64,000 nt of DNA from Solirubrobacterales bacterium (GCA_020438355.1 JAGQUT010000006.1:62001-126000), one strand, 5' to 3'; positions 33,292-42,313 are shown, counted from the stretch's first letter. Notes: a model not told the origin generated them from the sequence alone. Numbers and translations: made by a program.

Positions 33292-35211
33292 CTACTGAAC
33301 CCGGAAGGCACCACGCATCAGCGGGTGGATCCGGCAGAAGAAGGTGTAGGTCCCCTTCGGCAGGGTCTTGGGTGTAGACCACTCCGTGTAGCCCACGGTC
33401 GGGGCCAGGCCCGGACCCATCTGGCCTGACTCGAACTGGAACTCGCCGTCCGGAATCGGGTAGGAGATACCGGTCGACTTGTTACACGGCGTCTTGCAGG
33501 AAGTGAGCGAGTGCCAGACCTCGTTCTGGATGTCGTAATCCGAGAGCTTGAAGGTGAATGACTGGCCCTGGTTGACCACCGGGGGACGGCCAAGCGCGCC
33601 CGGCAGCCGGAAGTCGGCTCCGTTGTAAACGTAGTCACTGATCGTGAAGGGGCCACCGCCGAACTGGCCGTCCGGGAGCTTGGTCGGATCGGGTCCGACC
33701 AGTTTCGAGCCGTTCTTGCCGGTCTCGCCGCCGTAGTCCTCGTTTTCCTTCAAATGACCATGGTTGAGAACACCCCTGGTGTCGACCTTGGTCACGTACG
33801 GGTTGGGCGCGGTGGTCGGATCGGGCGGATTCGGGACGTCATCCATTTCGTTATCCCGGGCCCAGTAGACGATGTTAATCCCCATCGACTCGGGCCAGGA
33901 AGCGATCTTCGTCTCGTAGGTCGTCTGTAGCTCCAGCTTGTCCCCGGCCTGCACCCGGACCGTCCAGTCAGGTTCGGTGCTGTACATCGCCATGTCCCAG
34001 GAGATCGGGCCGCGAGGGTCGAAGTACTTCGCTTCCGAGTTGAAAAGGTGGACCCGGTTGCCATCGTCGACCTGGGGCTGGGTGGCCCGGCACGCCGCGT
34101 CCTTCTTGCGCTCCGTGTTGTCCTTCGCCAGGACCTTGTCGAGCTTCGACTTGTTGGTCGCCTTGACGCTGTTGATGCTGGCGATCCTCTTCGAGTTCGC
34201 CTTCTTCTTGCGCTTGATCTTGCTCAACTGCTTCCGGGCGCCCTGATTGTCCGGGTTCTTCCTGACCATCCGGGCGACCTTCTTCTGGGCCCGGGTCAGG
34301 CGACTGTTGCTCTTCTTGAGGCGCTTGATCTTCTTCGAATAGCCAGCCTGCTTCTTCCTCAGGGGCGCAAGCTCGTCCTCGTAGGAGATCCGCTCGGGAC
34401 AGTTCGGCCCCGCGTAAGTGGCTCCGGTCCGGCGCAAATAAAGGTTGGTAGAAAGTCCGCCGGTGTGGACGTGGCCGGTGGTGTGGAGGAGGACACCGTC
34501 CTGGGGGATGGTCTTGACGTTCTTCTGGACCCCGGGCGGGTAAGCATTCGGTGCGTCCTCCGGATAGGTGAACTCGCCGTCTGCTCCACCGCTGTCGCGC
34601 CAGACATCGAAGACCGGGTAGATGCCGCTCTGAACGTCCATCCAGATCGGCCGCGCCCTCACGATGTCCTGTGCTTCCGGAGCAGTATCAGGGATGAAGT
34701 CGAGCGTGTACTCGAAGTAGAGGACCATCGCCTGCGGGGTCAGGTTGTGGATCATGTCGTTGAGGATCCAGCCGTGATTGGTCTGGTACCTGTAGCCGTA
34801 CCCGTCGGGCAGATCTAGGATGGTCTTCTCCTCGCCGGTGGCGTAGAAGAGGTCGCCGGTCGTCTGGTTGTTCCAGACTCCGTGATGGAACATGACCTTG
34901 CTCGATTCTGGGATGGTCCCGTCTTCGTAAACGAGGTCAGGCTTGATCCGGGTGATCCACCCGTTCACACCCGGGCGGGAAGCGCCGGTAATCGGGCGGA
35001 AGGCGATCCTGTTCTGGCCCGGAGTGACCTGGACTGGCCCGAGGCGGTAGGTGGTCCGCTGGGCTCCGTTAGGCAGCGCCTCGGTGTAGACGACCTGGGC
35101 ACTTGCCGATGAGGTTACGTACATCGATGCCAGCAGAGCGGCAACCAGGACGACTCCCGAAACAAGCGCGCCCAAGCGCGAATCTGTAACTGCGGTCCTG
35201 CCGGTTCCCAT
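33292..35211 (-). CDS. Secreted PHM-like copper monooxygenase fused to a type 1 copper domain (paralog A)
   Basis: 639 residues; signal peptide about 1-38. The first half matches the peptidylglycine alpha-hydroxylating monooxygenase (PHM) fold. H109-H110 (VMFHHGVW) and H155 (NDMIHNLT) fit the CuH site. H247 and H249 (GHVHTGG) and M443 (WPESMGINIVYW) fit the CuM site. LPDGYGYRY and the VQAGDKLELQTTYET strand also align. A Lys/Arg-rich insertion spans about 285-372. The C-terminal cupredoxin (about 525-639) has H567, C626, H629 and M632, a full type 1 site of the C-x2-H-x2-M kind. ATG 35211 follows GGGAG by seven bases. It could hydroxylate an extracellular substrate with electrons passed through the blue-copper domain. 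The PHM match is by eye. Confidence 0.82.
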   Translation of the reverse strand: MGTGRTAVTDSRLGALVSGVVLVAALLASMYVTSSASAQVVYTEALPNGAQRTTYRLGPVQVTPGQNRIAFRPITGASRPGVNGWITRIKPDLVYEDGTIPESSKVMFHHGVWNNQTTGDLFYATGEEKTILDLPDGYGYRYQTNHGWILNDMIHNLTPQAMVLYFEYTLDFIPDTAPEAQDIVRARPIWMDVQSGIYPVFDVWRDSGGADGEFTYPEDAPNAYPPGVQKNVKTIPQDGVLLHTTGHVHTGGLSTNLYLRRTGATYAGPNCPERISYEDELAPLRKKQAGYSKKIKRLKKSNSRLTRAQKKVARMVRKNPDNQGARKQLSKIKRKKKANSKRIASINSVKATNKSKLDKVLAKDNTERKKDAACRATQPQVDDGNRVHLFNSEAKYFDPRGPISWDMAMYSTEPDWTVRVQAGDKLELQTTYETKIASWPESMGINIVYWARDNEMDDVPNPPDPTTAPNPYVTKVDTRGVLNHGHLKENEDYGGETGKNGSKLVGPDPTKLPDGQFGGGPFTISDYVYNGADFRLPGALGRPPVVNQGQSFTFKLSDYDIQNEVWHSLTSCKTPCNKSTGISYPIPDGEFQFESGQMGPGLAPTVGYTEWSTPKTLPKGTYTFFCRIHPLMRGAFRVQ

Positions 35212-35299
35212 CAGAATCTCCCGTCCCCTCGAATAACGACAGTACAAAAGGTACCCCACATCCCGGAAACCGGCCGGTTGAACCCGGTCGGAAGCCGAT

Positions 35300-36871
35300 T
35301 TACCAGGTGTCGACGAAGCGATGGGCGGAAGGTTCCCCTGTCCGCTCGGGCGCCGCTTCCAGCGTGCTCGCAATTACTTGCCGGGTCTCGGCAGGGTCGA
35401 TCACGTCGTCGATCTCGAAGAGTTGCGCCGCGTTCATCGCCCTCGCGTTCTGCTCTGCCATGGCGGTCATTTCACGCACCCGCCGTTCACGTTCCTCTTC
35501 GTCCTCGATCGCCTCGAGGTCCTTCCTCATCGCCAGACGCACCGCTCCTTCGAGACCCATCGGCCCGAGGTGAGCGGCCGGCCAGGCCACGGTGAGAAGC
35601 GGTTCCCAGAGGCTGCCGCCGACCATCGCCTGGGCGCCGAGCCCATAGGCCCGTCGAATCACGACCGAAATCAGGGGAACAGTCAGTGCGGCGCCCGCAA
35701 CGAGCAGGCGCGATGTGTGCCTGACCAGAGCCGTTTTCTCGTACTCGGGTCCGACCATGAAACCGGGAGTGTCCACCAGGGAGATCACCGGCAGGCCGAA
35801 GGTCTCGCAGAGCTGAAGGAAACGGGCCGCCTTGTCGGCGGAGTCGCTGGTGATCGTGCCCGCCATGTGACGGGAGTCGTTGGCGATGATGCCGACCGGC
35901 CGCCCCTCGATGCGGGCCAGTGCAGTGACCATCTCGGGGGCAAACTTCTCCCGGAGGATCGTGACCGACCCGGGATCGGCCACCGAGTCGATGACCGGTC
36001 GCACATCAAAGGCCCGCCGCTCACGCTCCGGCACCATCTCCCGGAGGGGCTTCTGGTCCGGCTCATCTCCGCTCCAGTCGAGGCGGCCCTGGAAGTAGCC
36101 GATCAGCTTCTTGGCCGCCTCGACCGCTTCCGCCTCGTCGGCGACCACGATGTCGAGTACTCCGTTCGGCTCCTGAACGGAAACCGGCCCCACGTCATCC
36201 GGTTCGACGTCACCGAGGCCGCCACCGGCAATCATCGCCGGACCTCCCATGCCCAGCGATGAATCCTCGGTGGCGACGATCAGGTCCGCGCAGCCGGCGA
36301 TGACCGCGTTGCCGGCGAAACACCGGCCCTTGACGATTGCGACCCGTGGTACGACGCCGGAGAGCTTCGCCCACAGCGCGAAAGCGCGGACCTGGAGGGC
36401 GGAAACAACCGGGAAGTCGGTATCTCCGGGCCGTCCGCCGCCTCCCTCGGCGAAGAAGATCGTCGGCAGCTTCATCTTCTCGATCAGCTCGAACAGGCGG
36501 TCCTTCTTCAGGTGGCCGATCGCGCCCTGGGTGCCGGCCAGGACGGTGTAGTCATAGGAGAGCACCGCGCAGCGGGCGTCATCTCCGAACAGGGTGCCAT
36601 TGACGCTGGCCGTTCCGGCGATCAGGCCGTCACCGGGGGTACGGCTGATCAGGTCATCGGTGTCGAACCTCGCTCGCTGGGCGGCGATCGCATGACGGCC
36701 GTACTCGACAAAACTTCCCGGATCGACCAGGTCGTCGAGGTTCTCCCTGGCGGTCCGACCGCCCCTTAGGTGCCGCTTTGCCACGGCTTCCGGGCGGCCC
36801 TCATCAAGTGTGAGTTCGCGGCGACGCCGCAACTCGGCCAGGTCCGGTCTGTCTTCAGGGGTATGCGACAT
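35300..36871 (-). CDS. Biotin-dependent acyl-CoA carboxylase, carboxyltransferase subunit
   Basis: 523 residues with both halves of the crotonase-like carboxyltransferase fold. The N-terminal half has the oxyanion loop FFAEGGGGRPGD, AGNAVIAGCADLIVATEDS and a CoA-binding region. The C-terminal half has PVISLVDTPGFMVG and IRRAYGLGAQAMVGG. It is expected to transfer carboxyl from biotin to an acyl-CoA such as propionyl-, methylcrotonyl- or geranyl-CoA. No biotin carboxylase or BCCP gene lies in the window. It interrupts the copper island, on the minus strand between the two PHM-like paralogs. Confidence 0.9.
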   Translation of the reverse strand: MSHTPEDRPDLAELRRRRELTLDEGRPEAVAKRHLRGGRTARENLDDLVDPGSFVEYGRHAIAAQRARFDTDDLISRTPGDGLIAGTASVNGTLFGDDARCAVLSYDYTVLAGTQGAIGHLKKDRLFELIEKMKLPTIFFAEGGGGRPGDTDFPVVSALQVRAFALWAKLSGVVPRVAIVKGRCFAGNAVIAGCADLIVATEDSSLGMGGPAMIAGGGLGDVEPDDVGPVSVQEPNGVLDIVVADEAEAVEAAKKLIGYFQGRLDWSGDEPDQKPLREMVPERERRAFDVRPVIDSVADPGSVTILREKFAPEMVTALARIEGRPVGIIANDSRHMAGTITSDSADKAARFLQLCETFGLPVISLVDTPGFMVGPEYEKTALVRHTSRLLVAGAALTVPLISVVIRRAYGLGAQAMVGGSLWEPLLTVAWPAAHLGPMGLEGAVRLAMRKDLEAIEDEEERERRVREMTAMAEQNARAMNAAQLFEIDDVIDPAETRQVIASTLEAAPERTGEPSAHRFVDTW

Positions 36872-36998
36872 TCGCGAAACCTGTCACATCGGCCAACGGA
36901 ACGCGTCCCCGAAGCCGTTCTGCGGAGAGACATTCCCGGCATTCGTTGCGGGCAGAGTTGATATGCGTCATGATGTCCGCCTGATGGGAGGGACTGGA

Positions 36999-37676
36999 AT
37001 GAGAATTGCACTGGGGATTCTGGCTGCGCTGGCGTCCTTCGGACTGATCGCATCATCGGCAAACGCCGGCGCGACGATCCAGTCGGATCCGAATGCCTAC
37101 GACTACCTGCCGGGACCGTTCGTACAGGACCTGGGTGAGACCGCGACCTTCGACAACTCGCAGTCGTCGGCGCTTCATGACGTGAAAGCGACAGGCAGGG
37201 GGCCCGACGGTGGTCCGCTCTTCTACTCGAATTTGATCCCCGGTGGGCAGACCACACCGGTGAAGGGCACCGAGTATCTCGCTGCCGGCACCTACCCGTT
37301 TTTCTGCACCATCCACGGATCCGCGATGAGCGGTGAGCTCGTCATTGACGGTTCGAAGGGAACGATCGTGTCGCGGCCTTCGGTAAAGGCCATAATCCTG
37401 AACCAGCGCCTGAAGAAGGTCCGGAAGTCCGGTGTTCGGGTCAAGGTCACGGCAAAGACGGCCAGCAGCAGGGTCGCGGTGGCAGCCCGCAAGGGTGGCG
37501 CACTTCTCGGTATCAAGCGTGGTCTCAACTTCACCGCCGGACAAAGCCGCACCCTGACCATTCCCCTGACAAAGGCCGGCAGGAAGGCAATCAGCAAGGG
37601 CAAGGTAGTCAAGATCTCAGTCAAGGCAACTGTCGAGTTCGGCAAGCCTTCGACCGCAAACCGAAAGGTCCGCTAG
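36999..37676 (+). CDS. Secreted plastocyanin-like type 1 copper protein
   Basis: 225 residues; signal peptide about 1-23 (ending SSANAG). The cupredoxin domain has H60 (ALHDVK) and C103, H106 and M110 (FFCTIHGSAM), a complete type 1 site. After about 125 comes a Lys/Arg-rich beta region of 100 residues (VRVKVTAKTASSRVAVAARK), possibly for wall binding. ATG 36999 is chosen because GGGAGGG ends six bases before it. The stop TAG is followed directly by the ATG of PHM-like paralog B, so they form an operon and this protein may bring electrons or copper to it. Confidence 0.88.
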   Translation: MRIALGILAALASFGLIASSANAGATIQSDPNAYDYLPGPFVQDLGETATFDNSQSSALHDVKATGRGPDGGPLFYSNLIPGGQTTPVKGTEYLAAGTYPFFCTIHGSAMSGELVIDGSKGTIVSRPSVKAIILNQRLKKVRKSGVRVKVTAKTASSRVAVAARKGGALLGIKRGLNFTAGQSRTLTIPLTKAGRKAISKGKVVKISVKATVEFGKPSTANRKVR

Positions 37677-39356
37677 ATGAACTCCCGCCGCATCGCGGCC
37701 GTACTGGTCGCCCTTGCGGCGGTCCTCGTCCTTCCCCAGTCAGCCTCGGCACTCCTGCCGAAGACCTCCGTCACCTATCTCGACAACGGTGTCGAGAGAA
37801 CGACCTACCGGATCGGTCCGCTTAACGTGACGCCCGGCCAGAACCGGATTGCCTTCAGGCCGGTCTCCGGACTCGAGAAGCCCGGCGAGGACGGCTGGAT
37901 TACCCGCCTGAAGCCGGACCTGGTCGAGGAGGACGGCTCGATCCCGCTTTCGAGCAAGGTGATGTTCCACCACGGGGTCTGGCTCAACTTCTCCCGGACC
38001 GATGCTACCTCAGGTGGCCAGGAGCGTTTCTATGCGACCGGGGAGGAAAAGACGATCACCTCCTTCCCCAAGGGTTACGGCTACGAGTACAAGGCCTCTG
38101 ATGTGTGGGTCCTGAACCACATGATCCACAACCTGACCCCCGAGGCGATGACGCTCTACGCGACCTACACAGTCGATTTCATCCCGGCCGACTCCCCGGC
38201 GGCGGAATCGATGAAGCCGGTCACCCCGATCTGGATGGATGTCGACAACGGCAGCCTCTATCCGGTCTTCGACGTCTGGCGCGACAGCGGTGGAAAGGAC
38301 GGCAAGTTCACCTTCCCCGATGATGCCGACAACCCTTATCCCTCCGGTGAAGCGAAGAACCGCTGGACAGTCGACCGGGACGGAGTACTGCTGGCAACGG
38401 CCGGGCACGTTCACACCGGCGGTCTGTACACCGATCTCTACCTCCAGCGACCGGGGGCGAAGTACTCGGGCCCGACCTGCCCGAAGGTCAAGACTCCGAA
38501 GCTCAGGAAGCTCAAGGGCTTGAGCGGCAAGGCCAGACAGCGCGCTGCCAGGGCAAACGCCAAGGCCCGCCAGAAGTACAAGGCGCAGGTCCGGAAGCGG
38601 GATGCCTGCCTCGAGACAAAGCCGAGCGTGAAGGGAAGCAAGGTGCACCTCTTCCGTTCCAGGGCCAAGTACTACGAGCCGGCCGGGCCGGTTTCCTGGG
38701 ACATGGCGATGTACGGAACCCCCGAGGACTGGAAGGTGGAAGTCAAGGAGGGGGACGTGCTCTCGACGACGGCCACCTATGAGACGAAGCTCGCCTCGTG
38801 GCCCGAGTCGATGGGGATCATGGTCGTCTACATGGCCGAGAACGAGAAGGGCAACAACCCTTACCGCAAGCGGGTCAACTTCAAGGGCACCGTAAATCAC
38901 GGCCCCTACAAGGAAAACCGGGATCACGGTGGGGGACTGCCGCTGGTCGGCCCCGACCCGACGAAGCTACCCGACGGTGCTGCCGGTGATGACAACCCCC
39001 TGATCATCAGCGATTTCGTCTACAACGGAGCGGACTTCCGCCTGCCCGGAGCGCTCGGTCGCCCGCCGGTGGTCAAGGAAGGGAAAAGCCTGACCTTCAA
39101 GATCTCCGATTCGGACGTGAGCCAGGAGATGTGGCATTCCCTGACCTCCTGCAAGACCCCCTGTAACCGGTCGACCGGTATCGCTTACCCGATCGCCGAT
39201 GGCGAGTTCCAGTTCGAGTCAGGCCAGATGGGTGTAGGGGGAGCGCCGACCGTCGAACGCACCACCTGGAAGACGCCGGCCTCGCTGCCGAGAGGCACCT
39301 ACACCTTCTTCTGCCGGGTCCACCCGCTGATGCGCGGCGCTTTCAGGGTCAAGTAG
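37677..39356 (+). CDS. Secreted PHM-like copper monooxygenase fused to a type 1 copper domain (paralog B)
   Basis: 559 residues; signal peptide about 1-25. It keeps every proposed copper ligand of paralog A: H98-H99, H151, H244 and H246, M379, and in the cupredoxin H487, C546, H549 and M552. The basic insertion between the two CuM elements is shorter (about 272-310). The flanking blocks SKVMFHHGVW, AGHVHTGGL, SWDMAMYGTPEDW, ASWPESMGI and FFCRVHPLMRGAFRV are nearly unchanged between the two, so both are under selection. Translation begins the base after the plastocyanin stop. The last eight bases overlap the end of the convergent ThpR gene. Confidence 0.83.
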   Translation: MNSRRIAAVLVALAAVLVLPQSASALLPKTSVTYLDNGVERTTYRIGPLNVTPGQNRIAFRPVSGLEKPGEDGWITRLKPDLVEEDGSIPLSSKVMFHHGVWLNFSRTDATSGGQERFYATGEEKTITSFPKGYGYEYKASDVWVLNHMIHNLTPEAMTLYATYTVDFIPADSPAAESMKPVTPIWMDVDNGSLYPVFDVWRDSGGKDGKFTFPDDADNPYPSGEAKNRWTVDRDGVLLATAGHVHTGGLYTDLYLQRPGAKYSGPTCPKVKTPKLRKLKGLSGKARQRAARANAKARQKYKAQVRKRDACLETKPSVKGSKVHLFRSRAKYYEPAGPVSWDMAMYGTPEDWKVEVKEGDVLSTTATYETKLASWPESMGIMVVYMAENEKGNNPYRKRVNFKGTVNHGPYKENRDHGGGLPLVGPDPTKLPDGAAGDDNPLIISDFVYNGADFRLPGALGRPPVVKEGKSLTFKISDSDVSQEMWHSLTSCKTPCNRSTGIAYPIADGEFQFESGQMGVGGAPTVERTTWKTPASLPRGTYTFFCRVHPLMRGAFRVK

Positions 39357-39939
39357 CGGATTCCCGGCTGCCCCCTTCGGCCGGGAAGCTCGCGAGGGCT
39401 TCGTACTCGGCTCCTTCCGGCTGAAGCCGGGACAGGTAGACGCTGACCGAAGCAGCAGAGAAGGTGATCGAAGGACTCACCGGAAGGCTTGAACCGGCCG
39501 GGTCAAAGCCTCGCCCGGTCCGGGCGCAGGTCAGGTGTGGCCGGTAGGGCCTGCCCTCGCTCCAGCCGAGCATCGCCTTCAGTTCGCGGGCCAGCCTCGA
39601 CTGAAGGGAGAGCAGCTCCCCCCGGTCGTCATGAATGTCCAGCACGAGACTCCTGGGCCGTCTCTTGGGGAGCCAGGCCGGTGCGCCCAGGGCGAGACCC
39701 CTTACCGGAGAGATGCTTGATTCGGCCGCCGAGATGACCTCCTCGGTCTCGAACTCGTCCAGCTCTCCGAGGAAGGCCAGCGTGATGTGTGAATTTCGTG
39801 CCGGCACCACCCTGAGGCCCTGGGTGAACCGGGCGATGTGCCTGGCCCAGGCCTCGGCCTCGGCTCTCACTTCTGCGGGAGGGTCCAGGGCAACGAAGAT
39901 CCTCTGGCCCCGCGCCTTTCGCCCGTGGCCGCGGCTCAG
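39349..39939 (-). CDS. thpR: RNA 2',3'-cyclic phosphodiesterase, CTG start
   Basis: 196 residues with the two HxT motifs of the 2H phosphoesterase family, HITLAF and HLTCAR. The first in-frame ATG, GTG or TTG is GTG 39870, which would remove the first strand RIFVALDPPAEV that the family always has. Reading upstream gives that strand and a CTG at 39939 that overlaps the upstream stop as CTGA, with GGGAGGT seven bases before it. I therefore call CTG as start. It hydrolyses 2',3'-cyclic phosphates at RNA ends in vitro; its cellular role is unclear. Confidence 0.82.
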   Translation of the reverse strand: MSRGHGRKARGQRIFVALDPPAEVRAEAEAWARHIARFTQGLRVVPARNSHITLAFLGELDEFETEEVISAAESSISPVRGLALGAPAWLPKRRPRSLVLDIHDDRGELLSLQSRLARELKAMLGWSEGRPYRPHLTCARTGRGFDPAGSSLPVSPSITFSAASVSVYLSRLQPEGAEYEALASFPAEGGSRESAT

Positions 39940-41054
39940 GAGCTGACCTCCCAGACCAGCCCGAAGCGCTCGAAACCTGAAAGGAAATCCTGCGGGTCGA
40001 ATGCTGTCGCGGGGGCGAGAGCGCCGGTGCCGGAAACCTCTCCACGCGAAGCGCGGATCGCCCCTTCCACGATGAGGCCGGCGGTCAGGCCGTAGACGTC
40101 CGTTCCTGTGAGCGTCCCTTTCGCGGTGTGCCGGGCCGAACTCACCTCACAACCGATCACGAAATTTTCGGCTGTTCGCGCATCGGCTTCAGCCCCTTCC
40201 GGGAGCGCGGAGATCGCCTTCGACATCAGGTTCCGAAGCGGGGTCCGCATGGCGATGCCCAGCCCTCTTGCGACCGTCGGCATCACCGCCTGGCTCAGGG
40301 CGTTGGGGGCGAATGAGGAAACGGTCAGCCCGGTCTCGACCGTCCTGGGCGAAAGGTGTTCCGGCACGGTGATGTGCTCGGCCGAGGGGTAATGCATCAT
40401 CTTCTGGATTCCGAGGGCACCGCCGAAGTCGAAATCAGGCCTCCCGACAGACTGCGGAGCCGGCCGGAGCGCGCGCTCACGCCACTCGACGTCCCCGCCC
40501 TTGATCATCTCGATTCCGGATCGCATAGTGCCCTGGCTGGGCTGGAAGGGCGCGTGGTAGCCGAGCCTCACCTTGTCGACCTGTTCTCCTTCCGGCAGGC
40601 CAGCCGCGGTCAGCGATGCGAGCATGTCTCCGGGCACGTAGTCGAAGCCCATCGCCGGAATCACGGGCGAACCGGCCTTGACCGCCAGGGGGCCGTAATG
40701 CTCGAAGGCCCGCCTGATGAAGTCCTGTTCCCCGGTCGTGTCGAGGTAGGGAGTTCCGACTTCGACCGCGGCCGCGATCACGGGCTCACCGTGAAGGCTG
40801 AAAGGGCCGGCGCAAGTGATTACCGCAGAGCTGCGGGAGAAGAGCTCCCGGAGTCCGCGGCCGTCGGAATTGGCGACCGCCCTCACCTCCGGCCTCAGGT
40901 CATCTCCGAAGCTGTCCGCGAGGGCCTCCAGCTTCTCCTGGTTTCGGCCCGACACGATGAACGGCACGCCTCGCGATGCGAGTTCGGCGGCGACGAGGCG
41001 GCCGGTGTACCCGGTGGCTCCATAAACAGTGATCGGATCAGGCTCGGAGTTCAT
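39936..41054 (-). CDS. Saccharopine-dehydrogenase-like/trans-acting enoyl-reductase-like protein
   Basis: 372 residues. The Rossmann loop is ITVYGATGYTGRLVAAELA, followed by VSGRNQEKLEALAD and a NAD(P)-domain strand AVITCAGPFSLHGEPV. The middle contains YLDTTGEQDFI and IPAMGFDYVPGD, characteristic of the family that includes the mycobacterial trans-acting enoyl reductase and eukaryotic SCCPDH. A role in lipid modification is possible. ATG 41054 begins the Rossmann domain properly; the 29-codon extension to 41141 overlaps the divergent LtrA gene. Its last four bases overlap the ThpR start. Confidence 0.85.
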   Translation of the reverse strand: MNSEPDPITVYGATGYTGRLVAAELASRGVPFIVSGRNQEKLEALADSFGDDLRPEVRAVANSDGRGLRELFSRSSAVITCAGPFSLHGEPVIAAAVEVGTPYLDTTGEQDFIRRAFEHYGPLAVKAGSPVIPAMGFDYVPGDMLASLTAAGLPEGEQVDKVRLGYHAPFQPSQGTMRSGIEMIKGGDVEWRERALRPAPQSVGRPDFDFGGALGIQKMMHYPSAEHITVPEHLSPRTVETGLTVSSFAPNALSQAVMPTVARGLGIAMRTPLRNLMSKAISALPEGAEADARTAENFVIGCEVSSARHTAKGTLTGTDVYGLTAGLIVEGAIRASRGEVSGTGALAPATAFDPQDFLSGFERFGLVWEVSS

Positions 41055-41101
41055 GCCATGGATTCTCTCACCGATCAGTTTTCGGTTCCGGCGCCAGGCG
41101 G

Positions 41102-41107
41102 TAGGCT
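41102..41107 (+). promoter_or_regulatory. -10 hexamer TAGGCT of the ltrA gene
   Basis: Twelve bases before ATG 41120, which leaves an untranslated leader of about five bases. Confidence 0.42.
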
Positions 41108-41119
41108 CTTGCCCGCCAG

Positions 41120-42301
41120 ATGCGTTCCCGGCTCTCGACACGTCGCAACCAGGAAGAGGGCTACGGAGTCTCCACTCTGGAGCTCTTCTTCGATCTGGTC
41201 TTTGTCTTTGCGATCACCCAGGTCTCGCATCTCCTGCTGGAGCACCTGGACTGGCGCGGAGCACTCGAGGCGGGCCTGGTCCTGATGGTCGTCTGGTGGG
41301 CCTGGATGTACACGACCTGGGTCACCAACGAGCTGGATCCCGACACCCTCCCCGTCCGGTTCCTGCTGCTGACGATCATGATGGCCAGCCTGCTGCTCGC
41401 TGTGGCCATCCCTGAAGCATTCGGATCGAAAGGCCTTCTTTTCGCGCTGTCTTACGTCTTCATCCAGTTGCTTCGCCAGTGGTTCCTGGCGTTCGTCGCT
41501 TCGCCCCCGGGGACCGACGCGAGAAACCGGGCCCTGCACATCCTCACCTGGTTCTTCTTCTCAACTCCGTTCTGGATTGCAGGAGCATTTTTCGAGGGAG
41601 ACACGCGACTTGCGATCTGGCTGGTGGCGATGGGGATCGATGTGATCGCACCCTCGACCCTCTACTTCGTGCCCTGGCTCAAGAGCCTGAACTTCAACGA
41701 CTGGAACCTCGGCAGCGGGCACTTTGCCGAGCGGTTCCAGCTGTTCACGATCATCGCCCTGGGCGAGACGATTGTTCTGACCGGGGCGACCACCGCGGAT
41801 CTCGATTTCAACCTGACGACAGCCCTCGCCTTCGCTGCGGCCTTCATCAGCACAGCCTGCCTCTGGTGGCTGTATTTCAACTACATGGCGACGATCCTCG
41901 AACGTGTTCTCGAGGAATCCGAAAGCCGCACCGAAGTCGGCCGTGACATCTTCACCTACGGCCACATCCCGATAATCGCCGGGATCATCCTTTGCGCCGT
42001 CGGCGACGAGATCGTCCTCGCCCATCCGACCGAGTACCTGCACACGCCGGAACTCATGGCGCTTGTCGCCGGTCCGACCCTCTACCTGCTCGCCTATGTA
42101 CCGATCCGCTGGAAGCTGACCCGTGGCCTGCCCTGGCGTCGGCTGGCTGGCGCAGCCGCCTGCGTCCTGGTCGGCGCCTTCTCCTGGCTTGTTCACCCCG
42201 TGGCGCTCGTCACGGCCGGGCTGCTGCTGCTCGTCCTGATCTCGGTGATAGCCCACGAGCATTTCCTGCGCATCCCCCGGGGAGACGTGGCAGAGCAGTA
42301 A
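41120..42301 (+). CDS. Low-temperature requirement protein A family (LtrA)
   Basis: 393 residues with about 11 spans. The family blocks are LELFFDLVFVFAITQVSHLL at the N-terminus and HFAERFQLFTIIALGETIVL in the centre. LtrA was first found through a cold-sensitive Listeria mutant; its molecular role is not settled. The acyltransferase gene follows 12 bases downstream, so the two are probably co-transcribed and may both alter the envelope. Confidence 0.9.
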   Translation: MRSRLSTRRNQEEGYGVSTLELFFDLVFVFAITQVSHLLLEHLDWRGALEAGLVLMVVWWAWMYTTWVTNELDPDTLPVRFLLLTIMMASLLLAVAIPEAFGSKGLLFALSYVFIQLLRQWFLAFVASPPGTDARNRALHILTWFFFSTPFWIAGAFFEGDTRLAIWLVAMGIDVIAPSTLYFVPWLKSLNFNDWNLGSGHFAERFQLFTIIALGETIVLTGATTADLDFNLTTALAFAAAFISTACLWWLYFNYMATILERVLEESESRTEVGRDIFTYGHIPIIAGIILCAVGDEIVLAHPTEYLHTPELMALVAGPTLYLLAYVPIRWKLTRGLPWRRLAGAAACVLVGAFSWLVHPVALVTAGLLLLVLISVIAHEHFLRIPRGDVAEQ

Positions 42302-42313
42302 ATTGCCGGGTTC

